NCBI GenBank assembly: GCA_025800305.1
Contig: JAOXRY010000437.1
Coordinates: 1-12,524 of the forward strand
Direction: 5' to 3'
Source: Campylobacterales bacterium
GTDB taxonomy: Bacteria > Campylobacterota > Campylobacteria > Campylobacterales > SZUA-545
DNA: 12,524 nucleotides
Shown: in pieces, positions 8,000 to 12,524 of the stretch
How the letters are laid out: each line of letters starts with the position of its first letter
Numbering within the stretch: the first letter of the stretch is position 1
The notes under the pieces: model-generated
The model's database searches: none
What the model saw: only the letters and a program-made list of their open reading frames with translations
What the model was told of the DNA's origin: nothing
Position numbers and translations under genes: made by a program

Positions 8000-8547
8000 T
8001 TCTTTATTTTTCTTTTTTCAAGTTTAGTTTTAAAAATATCAAATCTTTCTTCTTCTTTTTCACTCTTTGACCATTCTTCTATCATTTCCATATCAATGTC
8101 ATATTTTTCAGCAACCAATAAAGCTTGTTCAAGTCCCCTTTCATCATCCCATGCATAATAAACAGATAATCTGTCCCTTACACAATCATCAACAGTTAGA
8201 ATCCTCAATACACCATACTCTGTTTCTATTTCAGAGAAGTCATCAACAAGAGAATCACCTACTGCAAGAGGACCTGTTGGAAACTCAACAGTATAATCAA
8301 AATCATCATGATAAAAATTTTTTCCATCTTGCTTAAAACCAAGTTCAAGCATTTTTGCGATTATTGCTTTATGTTTTCCATAGTAGTGATCAATTAAATC
8401 AATATCCATTGAAGTATATTCACCATGACTATAGATCTCAACACAAAAGCCCCCAGATAGAGTGGTTTTTATATCAAGTTTTTCCAGTTCCTCACAAATA
8501 AAAGCAGCAACTTCTATTGAGTTCATCTCCTTAAAGTTCAGTTTCAA
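7996..8547 (-). CDS. Nucleotidyltransferase-fold protein, partner of the upstream winged-helix gene
   Basis: About 183 aa. The N-terminal half shows the nucleotidyltransferase pattern: LSGG (G32-G33), then MDIDL with D48 and D50, and a likely third acidic residue E88 in YTVEFP. The C-terminal part has DDCVRDRLSVYYAWDD followed by LEQALLVA, which I recall from a family of small proteins often paired with a winged-helix gene. The reaction is unknown; relatives of this fold include the AbiEii/MenT toxins and substrate-specific antibiotic nucleotidyltransferases. Start choice: TTG at 8547 is preceded by AGGTGAT, a seven-base match to the 16S tail, at good spacing. GTG at 8556 or 8550 is possible. 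The only ATG (8526) has AAGGAG directly abutting it, too close to serve. The gene overlaps the winged-helix gene by about 17 nt, so the two are translated together. It converges on the MFS gene. Confidence 0.75.
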   Translation of the reverse strand: MKLNFKEMNSIEVAAFICEELEKLDIKTTLSGGFCVEIYSHGEYTSMDIDLIDHYYGKHKAIIAKMLELGFKQDGKNFYHDDFDYTVEFPTGPLAVGDSLVDDFSEIETEYGVLRILTVDDCVRDRLSVYYAWDDERGLEQALLVAEKYDIDMEMIEEWSKSEKEEERFDIFKTKLEKRKIKN

Positions 8548-8893
8548 CACTATCACCTTTTAGAATATACTTTTTACCTTTTTTCCTAGGTGCTGTTCTT
8601 ACCACAGAAAGTTTCTTTTGAAGCTCTGGAGGGTAAGCACTTAAAGCCTTTTTCAAAAGAGCTACTAGCTCATCTTTGAAAAAATACCTTGGATTCAATT
8701 CATAAACCCTAGCATTACCAACTTGAAAACTTACAACCACACCACCCTCTTCAAGAGAGTCTAATTGTTTAATTATCTGAGAAGGCTTAACATCAAAATA
8801 TCTAGCTATCTTACTTGCATAACCATTCTTCTTTGCTATTAGGTATTGTAAAACCAACTCTTTATCTTTTGAACCAAGTAATACTTTTAACAA
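8531..8893 (-). CDS. Small winged-helix DNA-binding protein (likely autoregulator or antitoxin-like partner)
   Basis: 120 aa. Residues about 10-70 read as a winged helix: SKIARYFDVKPSQIIKQLDSL as the helix-turn-helix, then a beta wing VVVSFQVGNARVYELNPRY. The C-terminal part is basic (RTAPRKKGKKY). The start is TTG at 8893 with AAGGA 7 nt upstream; no closer in-frame ATG fits the fold. It is the first gene of a two-gene unit with the nucleotidyltransferase. Two palindromic elements immediately upstream suggest that it represses its own promoter. The arrangement resembles AbiEi/AbiEii-type toxin-antitoxin pairs (regulator first, nucleotidyltransferase second), but this regulator is much shorter than AbiEi, so that link is inference. 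Confidence 0.75.
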   Translation of the reverse strand: MLKVLLGSKDKELVLQYLIAKKNGYASKIARYFDVKPSQIIKQLDSLEEGGVVVSFQVGNARVYELNPRYFFKDELVALLKKALSAYPPELQKKLSVVRTAPRKKGKKYILKGDSVETEL

Positions 8894-8906
8894 AACAATA
8901 TCCTTT

Positions 8907-8936
8907 TACTTTATAGTATCATACTAATATAAAGTA
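8907..8936. promoter_or_regulatory. Imperfect palindrome over the predicted promoter of the winged-helix gene
   Basis: The left arm TACTTTATAGTAT (8907-8919) mirrors the right-arm sequence 8921-8936, with a 3-nt insertion in the right arm. On the minus strand it contains TATGAT and TACTAT, candidate -10 boxes 20-35 nt before the TTG start. It therefore probably combines promoter and operator. Confidence 0.5.
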
Positions 8937-8939
8937 GTT

Positions 8940-8966
8940 TTTAATTACTATATTATAGTAATTAAA
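8940..8966. promoter_or_regulatory. Perfect 27-bp palindrome upstream of the winged-helix gene
   Basis: The arms TTTAATTACTATA (8940-8952) and TATAGTAATTAAA (8954-8966) are perfect reverse complements around one central T. The inner TACTATA/TATAGTA half-site recurs in the neighbouring imperfect palindrome at 8912-8918. The copies at 8912 and 8954 start 42 bp apart, about four helical turns. A dimeric winged-helix repressor site is the simplest reading. Confidence 0.55.
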
Positions 8967-9022
8967 TATGAGGTTGTCAAAGTTAACTGTGAAACATACT
9001 TTTAGTGCATATTCATTATAAA

Positions 9023-9039
9023 GAATAAGGGTATTATTC
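9023..9039 (-). terminator. Weak AT-rich hairpin after the XRE gene
   Basis: GAATAA (9023-9028) and TTATTC (9034-9039) form a 6-bp stem with a 5-nt loop. On the minus strand it begins 8 nt after the XRE stop and is followed by TTTAT. The stem is short and AT-rich and the T-tract is poor, so it is at best a weak terminator. Confidence 0.25.
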
Positions 9040-9047
9040 GGAGTTTG

Positions 9048-9308
9048 TTAAGAAGCTGTTAGTTTAAAGTCTAAAAAATCTTTTACATCACAATCTAAAA
9101 CTTTAGCTATCCTATAAAGTTGCTCTAAATTAAAATGTTTTCCTTGACTTCCTATCTCCGCTTTTGATAGTAATGTTGTAGATTTATAACCAATTTCCAA
9201 ACTTAACTCTAATTGTGTGAATCCCTTTTCTTCTCTTTTACTCTTAACTTTTTTTCCAATGTTAAGTTTAAAATTTTTAATTTCTTCATCTGAAACGTGA
9301 TCACTCAT
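9048..9308 (-). CDS. XRE-family (Cro/C1-type) transcriptional regulator
   Basis: 86 aa, almost entirely one HTH_3-type domain (about residues 15-80). LNIGKKVKSKREEKGFTQLELSLEIGYKSTTLLSKAE carries helices 1-3, with TQLELSLEIG as the usual scaffold helix and the recognition helix following. The C-terminal half, FNLEQLYRIAKVLDCDVKDFL, is the typical end of the fold. The ATG at 9308 follows AGGG at 6-nt spacing. It is divergent from the acyltransferase gene, and three copies of a GCACTATAGTGC palindrome lie in between; one of them includes its own Shine-Dalgarno. It very probably represses its own gene and the acyltransferase. No metabolite-binding domain is present, so what relieves repression is not evident. 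Confidence 0.88.
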   Translation of the reverse strand: MSDHVSDEEIKNFKLNIGKKVKSKREEKGFTQLELSLEIGYKSTTLLSKAEIGSQGKHFNLEQLYRIAKVLDCDVKDFLDFKLTAS

Positions 9309-9313
9309 TACAT

Positions 9314-9325
9314 GCCCTATAGTGC
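9314..9325. promoter_or_regulatory. XRE operator site 1 (GCCCTATAGTGC)
   Basis: One mismatch from the perfect palindrome of site 3. It covers the AGGG Shine-Dalgarno of the XRE gene and would begin just downstream of a predicted minus-strand start site, so binding could block XRE transcription or translation. Confidence 0.7.
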
Positions 9326-9336
9326 AATTTAAAAAG

Positions 9337-9365
9337 AGTTTAAGAGTTTAAATAAAATTAATCAA
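9337..9365 (-). promoter_or_regulatory. Candidate promoter of the XRE gene
   Basis: TTGATT (9365-9360) and TAAACT (9342-9337) on the minus strand are 17 nt apart and lie between operator sites 1 and 2. The predicted start near 9330 is next to operator site 1. Both boxes are only partial matches to consensus. Confidence 0.4.
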
Positions 9366-9366
9366 A

Positions 9367-9378
9367 GCACCATAGTGC
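9367..9378. promoter_or_regulatory. XRE operator site 2 (GCACCATAGTGC)
   Basis: One mismatch from the palindromic consensus. Its centre is 53 bp from site 1 and 43 bp from site 3, close to whole helical turns, so bound dimers would lie on roughly the same face. It sits directly upstream of the proposed -35 of the XRE gene and upstream of the acyltransferase -10. Confidence 0.7.
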
Positions 9379-9400
9379 CCTACATAAAGGAAAATATTTG

Positions 9401-9406
9401 TATCAT
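9401..9406 (+). promoter_or_regulatory. Candidate -10 box of the acyltransferase gene
   Basis: TATCAT lies between operator sites 2 and 3; a start about 7 nt downstream would fall inside site 3. No clear -35 is visible. Confidence 0.35.
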
Positions 9407-9409
9407 TAT

Positions 9410-9421
9410 GCACTATAGTGC
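9410..9421. promoter_or_regulatory. XRE operator site 3, perfect palindrome GCACTATAGTGC
   Basis: A perfect 12-bp palindrome and the best copy of the three. It overlaps the likely transcription start of the acyltransferase gene and ends just before that gene's Shine-Dalgarno (GGAGG, 9426-9430). Confidence 0.75.
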
Positions 9422-9435
9422 TTTTGGAGGTGTTC

Positions 9436-11235
9436 TTGTTTCATCATATTTCTCTGCTACGAACTGTTGCTATCCTACTGGTTCTATTTTTTCATTTTGA
9501 TAATCAACTTGTAAGTTCTGGCTATATTGGTGTTGACATTTTTTTTGTCATTTCTGGATACTTGATCACTAAAATAACTCTAACAAGAGTAAAGGATAGA
9601 CAAACTTTAAAAGATTTCTACCATAGAAGAATCATGAGGATCTTCCCTGCTCTTTTGTTAGTCGGATTTATTGTGATTTTCTTTCTTTCACTTATCGAAT
9701 ATTTAGAACTAGAGACTTTACAAATGTTTCGTGACACTCTAGCTTTTACATCTAATATAAAAGCAGAAAAAATCAATCTTGATTATTTTGGCGATAATAA
9801 AAACAATTACCTTCTTCACCTTTGGAGTATCGCTATAGAGATACAGTTCTATCTATTTTTTCCATCGTTGATGCTAAGCCAAAAAATTAGAAAATATTTT
9901 CATTTTATAGTTTTTACTCTCTTGATTCTATCTTTAGCATTCCTTTTTAGTGAGATTAGCTACTATAACTCTTTTGGTAGAATATTCGCTTTTATGGCAG
10001 GGGTCTTAACCTATCTTTTAGTAAACAAGTTCCAACCAAATAACTATATTTTTTTATTTTCAATTTTCTCTTTAATTTTTATAGGTTTTTTAGATCTAAA
10101 TATTACAACATATCCTAATCACAATAATATAATAGTTGCTCTATTAACAGCTATAGGGCTTCTTTTTGGAAAAATCAATGAAAATAAGGTCTTGAAGCCA
10201 CTAATCTTTATCGGTCTTATATCTTATTCTCTCTACCTATGGCACTATCCACTATTTCTATTTTTTCACCATATGAATATTGAAACTTCTGTAATAAATA
10301 CTCTACTACTGGCTAGTGTTCTACTGCTGCTTTCCACTGGATCTTATTTTGCCGTAGAAAAAAGATTTACTTCAAAAAAATATGGCAACCTTACCACTTT
10401 GTTGATTATTCTTCCTCTCATTTTTTTAATTTTCTTAGTTCATTACAAAAGAAGCCAAACAATGGATATCCCTTTTGTTAACTCTTTCTATGAAAAAATG
10501 ACACTCAATCCATTGCTACATTATTCAGATTTAGCCACATTAGAAGTAAGTAGAAACTATCCTAACTGTTTAGAAAACAAAGGAGAACTATTAACCCATT
10601 GCTCAACTACAAAAGTAAATGATAAGACTAAAACAGCCCTAGTTCTTGGTAACTCTTTTGTTCATAGTGGAGGTCTTATTTTCCTAGATATGATTACTGC
10701 ACATTACAACATAAAGTCTGATTTTTATTATCTATTTGGAGATAAAATCAAAACAGATAAACTGTATCAAACAATTAAAACTGGGAAATATGACTTTTTG
10801 ATACTTTATTACCCTTGGTGGGGTGCAACTAAAAAAAATCTTATTGATGAATATCTTGAACTTTCTAAATACACTCAAATAGTATTTGTTAAAGGAACAA
10901 AATACAATCAAAAAATAGATAAAAAACAGCTCTTTAGATTTAATAACCTTTTCGTTACTGATAGCAAACAAGCGTTTAAATGTTTTACTCAAAAACCCTT
11001 TACTACAGATAAGGATTACGCTGTGGTAGATAGTGTATTAGAACAACTCAATGCAAAAAGCATTAATATTCATGAAGTACAAAAAGATAATAATGCTAAC
11101 TATATCTGTTCCCATAATAATATAGCTCTTTATTTGGATAGCTCACACATAAATAATTATGCAGGAGAATTATTTGCAAAAAGATTTATTGAGAGAGACT
11201 TAGGTAGAGATGTGTTTAAGCCAAAATCGGCTTAA
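9436..11235 (+). CDS. Membrane acyltransferase 3 (OafA-like) with C-terminal SGNH-like domain
   Basis: 599 aa. The N-terminal part (about 1-345) is an acyltransferase-3 membrane domain: R9-x10-H20 (the catalytic RX10H motif) in RTVAILLVLFFHF, then GVDIFFVISGYLIT, YHRRIMRIFPALL, HLWSIAIEIQFYLFFP and SYSLYLWHYPLF. A periplasmic SGNH-like domain follows, with the nucleophile motif GNS (S407) and D568-x-x-H571 near the C-terminus. Proteins of this build O-acetylate surface polysaccharides such as O-antigen; which glycan is unknown. The usual block-I GDS reads GNS here. TTG at 9436 is chosen because GGAGG lies 5 nt upstream and the protein then begins just before the conserved RX10H helix; an upstream GTG (9418) lies inside the operator. 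No glycan genes are adjacent. The gene appears controlled by the divergent XRE repressor. It converges on higA with a 20-nt overlap. Confidence 0.88.
   Translation: MFHHISLLRTVAILLVLFFHFDNQLVSSGYIGVDIFFVISGYLITKITLTRVKDRQTLKDFYHRRIMRIFPALLLVGFIVIFFLSLIEYLELETLQMFRDTLAFTSNIKAEKINLDYFGDNKNNYLLHLWSIAIEIQFYLFFPSLMLSQKIRKYFHFIVFTLLILSLAFLFSEISYYNSFGRIFAFMAGVLTYLLVNKFQPNNYIFLFSIFSLIFIGFLDLNITTYPNHNNIIVALLTAIGLLFGKINENKVLKPLIFIGLISYSLYLWHYPLFLFFHHMNIETSVINTLLLASVLLLLSTGSYFAVEKRFTSKKYGNLTTLLIILPLIFLIFLVHYKRSQTMDIPFVNSFYEKMTLNPLLHYSDLATLEVSRNYPNCLENKGELLTHCSTTKVNDKTKTALVLGNSFVHSGGLIFLDMITAHYNIKSDFYYLFGDKIKTDKLYQTIKTGKYDFLILYYPWWGATKKNLIDEYLELSKYTQIVFVKGTKYNQKIDKKQLFRFNNLFVTDSKQAFKCFTQKPFTTDKDYAVVDSVLEQLNAKSINIHEVQKDNNANYICSHNNIALYLDSSHINNYAGELFAKRFIERDLGRDVFKPKSA
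11216..11235. other. Hairpin formed by the overlapping stop regions of acyltransferase and higA
   Basis: TTAAGCC (11216-11222) and GGCTTAA (11229-11235) form a 7-bp stem with a 6-nt loop. The right arm ends with the acyltransferase TAA; the left arm, read on the minus strand, ends with the higA TAA. No T-tract follows on either strand, so it is not a standard intrinsic terminator. It may protect both 3' ends or weakly end both transcripts. Confidence 0.55.
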
Positions 11236-11518
11236 TAACCTCAATCTCCTCTTCCTCTTTCTGAATAGCCTTATACAGATCTAACTTCAATTGTAAATTC
11301 ATCCAAAAATCACTACTCATATTAAAAGACTTCGCAAGTCTTAGTGCGGTACTTGGTGTAATTCCTCTTTTTTGATTGATTATCTCATTGATTCTTTGAT
11401 AAGGAACTCCAATAGCGTTAGCCAGATCTCTTTGAGTGATATTCATTGGTTTTAAAAACTCTTCTAAAAGCATTTCTCCAGGATGGGTTGGTTCTCTATT
11501 TGTAGGTACTTTAATCAT
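11216..11518 (-). CDS. higA: HigA-type antitoxin / XRE-family addiction module regulator
   Basis: 100 aa. The HigA/VapI hallmark PTHPGEMLLEEFLKPMNIT is at about residues 10-28. The helix-turn-helix follows (TQRDLANAIGVPYQRINEIINQKRGITPSTALRLAKSF), then FWMNLQLKLDLYKA. The C-terminal 15 residues are acidic. GGAG lies 6 nt before the ATG. HigA normally neutralises a RelE-superfamily HigB toxin encoded just upstream. Here the nearest upstream gene on the same strand is a ParE/RelE toxin 88 nt away that has its own overlapping antitoxin, and a long palindrome lies between. It may be a solitary antitoxin, a regulator of the neighbour, or a second partner of that toxin. Confidence 0.88.
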   Translation of the reverse strand: MIKVPTNREPTHPGEMLLEEFLKPMNITQRDLANAIGVPYQRINEIINQKRGITPSTALRLAKSFNMSSDFWMNLQLKLDLYKAIQKEEEEIEVIKPILA

Positions 11519-11550
11519 TTATTACTCCTATTGAAGAAACTGTCTTAGTC

Positions 11551-11556
11551 TATATA
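11551..11556 (-). promoter_or_regulatory. Candidate -10 box of higA
   Basis: TATATA on the minus strand lies about 33 nt upstream of the higA ATG. The adjacent palindrome (11560-11594) covers where a -35 would be, consistent with autoregulation. Confidence 0.3.
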
Positions 11557-11559
11557 ATC

Positions 11560-11594
11560 AAACTTGGAAGTCACAATTTGTTACTTCCAAGTTT
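11560..11594. repeat. 35-bp interrupted palindrome between the toxin gene and higA
   Basis: AAACTTGGAAGT (11560-11571) and ACTTCCAAGTTT (11583-11594) are perfect 12-bp inverted arms. The 11-nt centre itself contains ACAA-T-TTGT, so symmetry continues inward after a single mismatch pair, centred on 11577. As RNA it can form a 12-bp hairpin downstream of the toxin stop. As DNA it lies just upstream of the proposed higA -10. It could be an operator, a transcript-end hairpin, or both; the T-tract after it on the minus strand is weak. Confidence 0.6.
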
Positions 11595-11606
11595 AAAACT
11601 CTGAAT

Positions 11607-11888
11607 TTAAAAACCTTTTTTATATTTGATAATCCCCAAAACCAAAATCACTTCTTTCTCAAGATTTACAAAATAAGTAATCGTATATCCCTTGAAGATA
11701 GCATCTCTAATGTTTTCATCATTAAAATGTATTGATTTTCTAAACTTAAAAGGCATATTTGGTAAATTTAGAATAAAATCTTCCAAATCATTTATGAAAA
11801 CTAAAGCTCTATTAAGACTATCATGTGCTATAAAATTAGTTATTTCTTCAAGATTATTATCAAATTGAGTGGTTTTTCTAACTTCCAT
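11607..11888 (-). CDS. ParE/RelE-superfamily toxin
   Basis: 93 aa, the usual length for the family. The pattern is N-terminal strand and two helices (TTQFDNNLEEITNFIAHDSLNRALVFINDLEDFILNL), then PFKFRKSIHFNDENIRDAIFKGYTITYFVNLEKEVILVLGIIKYKKGF, which follows the ParE/RelE strand order with R-x-x-IFKGYTITYFV in the centre. Relatives poison gyrase (ParE) or cleave mRNA on ribosomes (RelE); the sequence does not settle which applies. The ATG lies inside the end of the upstream antitoxin gene (11-nt overlap), the usual sign of a coupled toxin-antitoxin operon. No frameshift or truncation is seen. Confidence 0.82.
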   Translation of the reverse strand: MEVRKTTQFDNNLEEITNFIAHDSLNRALVFINDLEDFILNLPNMPFKFRKSIHFNDENIRDAIFKGYTITYFVNLEKEVILVLGIIKYKKGF

Positions 11889-12120
11889 ATTTTGAATTTA
11901 ATTTTGTTTTTAAATCTTCCATTCCTTCACTAAAAGAAGTCGTGTTTTGCAAACCATTTTTTTTATAATCTTCTAAAGTTTTATGAAGTTCTTTCCTATG
12001 TTTTAAAAACTCTTCATCTTCAAACTCTATCTTTTCAATCATAAGATCTTTAACACTATCAAGCATACCTAATACATTTGCTACATAATCGTCTTTTACT
12101 TGCAGATGTATTGTTTGCAT
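11878..12120 (-). CDS. Antitoxin of the ParE/RelE-type module
   Basis: 80 aa, beginning MQTIHLQVKDDYVANVLGML. The N-terminal strand plus helices suggest a dimerising, possibly DNA-binding region; the rest is charged and helical (EFEDEEFLKHRKELHKTLEDYKK) and probably wraps the toxin. ATG 12120 is chosen because AAGGA lies 8 nt upstream and an extended -10 lies just before it; an open frame extends to 12201 but would overlap the upstream gene and include the promoter. Similar small proteins precede ParE/RelE toxins in Campylobacterota, as I recall; the exact antitoxin family was not identified. It overlaps the toxin by 11 nt. Confidence 0.78.
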   Translation of the reverse strand: MQTIHLQVKDDYVANVLGMLDSVKDLMIEKIEFEDEEFLKHRKELHKTLEDYKKNGLQNTTSFSEGMEDLKTKLNSKYGS

Positions 12121-12148
12121 TTTATTTCCTTCTATTCTATTTTTATTG

Positions 12149-12157
12149 ATTATAGCA
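12149..12157 (-). promoter_or_regulatory. Extended -10 promoter of the toxin-antitoxin operon
   Basis: On the minus strand TG-C-TATAAT is a perfect extended -10 (TG at 12157-12156, TATAAT at 12154-12149). The predicted start near 12142 leaves a leader of about 22 nt containing AAGGA. No good -35 is seen, which an extended -10 can tolerate. It lies just past the stop of the upstream gene. Confidence 0.55.
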
Positions 12158-12160
12158 TTT

Positions 12161-12523
12161 TCAAGAATTTTTATGCCTTTTTGCATCTTTATAACATTCA
12201 TGTTTTATACTATCAAGTTCTTTTTGAACTATTGATTTAATAGCCTTCTCTGTAAATGGTTTATTTGATACAGTACATTTATCTATAATAATCATAAATT
12301 CATTTTTACTCTTACCCCTACTAAACTCTAATTTAACTCTTGCTGTTCCTTTTCCTTGAAAATTATCAATTTTATACTCAACAATCATTCCCCAACACTT
12401 AAGATATTTATGGTTTTTATTTTCTCGAATAATCGCTAATTCTTCCATTTTAGCACCATCTAGTTTTAATTTTTTTACATGTTTTTCCATCCACTTAATA
12501 TCACTAGATTCAGGAAGAGTATC
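12161..12523 (-). CDS. Hypothetical protein, 5' end beyond the window
   Basis: I do not recognise this family. The frame is open from the right edge to a TGA at 12161-12163, giving at least 120 residues. An internal ATG at 12490 would give 109 aa but has no convincing Shine-Dalgarno, and the codons before it (reading LPESSDIKW) look like protein, so the gene probably starts outside the window. The visible part is hydrophilic with no membrane segment. The central stretch MIVEYKIDNFQGKGTARVKLEF, followed by EFMIIIDKCTV, looks like alternating beta strands, and a basic Cys-containing helix (QKELDSIKHECYKDAKRHK) ends it. It lies 41 nt upstream of the toxin-antitoxin operon on the same strand. Confidence 0.55.
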   Translation of the reverse strand, partial: DTLPESSDIKWMEKHVKKLKLDGAKMEELAIIRENKNHKYLKCWGMIVEYKIDNFQGKGTARVKLEFSRGKSKNEFMIIIDKCTVSNKPFTEKAIKSIVQKELDSIKHECYKDAKRHKNS

Positions 12524-12524
12524 C

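Noticed and set aside
8067..8336. 89-codon plus-strand open frame
   Set aside because: Antisense to the nucleotidyltransferase gene; His/Gln-rich translation typical of a reversed acidic gene.
9310..9421. CRISPR-like short repeats
   Set aside because: Three 12-bp palindromes with unequal spacing in a divergent promoter region fit operators, not a CRISPR array; no cas genes are present.
9418..9435. GTG at 9418 as start of the acyltransferase
   Set aside because: It lies within operator site 3 and has no Shine-Dalgarno; TTG at 9436 has GGAGG at 5-nt spacing and a better protein start.
10732..10992. 86-codon minus-strand open frame
   Set aside because: Antisense to the SGNH part of the acyltransferase; Phe/Lys-rich shadow of AT-rich sequence.
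12121..12201. Upstream extension of the toxin-antitoxin antitoxin frame to 12201
   Set aside because: The extension would contain the extended -10 and overlap the upstream gene; ATG 12120 has a proper Shine-Dalgarno.

Overview
The window looks like chromosomal DNA of a low-GC Campylobacterota (Epsilonproteobacteria) species, perhaps of the Sulfurimonas or Arcobacter group. The main reason is the partial gene at the left edge. It closely resembles the cytochrome b subunit of Wolinella-type quinol:fumarate reductase, with its haem histidines in the expected places. Several genes appear to start at TTG behind good Shine-Dalgarno sequences.

Region 1 (1-4758, minus strand) is a C4-dicarboxylate block. 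Read 5' to 3' it is dctP-dctQ-dctM (TRAP transporter), a short malic enzyme, then frdC running off the left edge. The spacing is tight: 3 nt, an ATGA overlap, 43 nt and 57 nt. Together the products could take up succinate, fumarate or malate, convert malate to pyruvate, and interconvert fumarate and succinate with the quinone pool. A 286-bp divergent intergenic region (4759-5044) carries repeated TGTGGAnATAT elements that may be regulator sites.

Region 2 (5045-7999, plus strand) is a two-gene transport unit: an MsbA-like ABC exporter half-transporter followed 12 nt later by an MFS permease. The substrate is unknown. The ABC gene has a TATAAT box ending 5 nt before its ATG and no visible Shine-Dalgarno.

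Region 3 (7996-12524) is an accessory zone of small regulator and toxin-antitoxin-like modules. It holds: a winged-helix protein plus nucleotidyltransferase-fold pair with two palindromes upstream; an XRE repressor divergent from a membrane acyltransferase with a C-terminal SGNH-like domain, with three copies of a GCACTATAGTGC operator between them; a HigA-type antitoxin convergent with the acyltransferase; a ParE/RelE toxin with its overlapping antitoxin; and the 3' part of an unrecognised gene at the right edge. A 35-bp interrupted palindrome lies between the toxin and higA.

The least ordinary parts are the XRE/acyltransferase unit with its triple operator, and the winged-helix/nucleotidyltransferase unit with its palindromes. 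Both look like self-regulated cassettes. Their biological roles cannot be settled from sequence alone. No rRNA, tRNA, CRISPR array, insertion sequence or integrase was seen.
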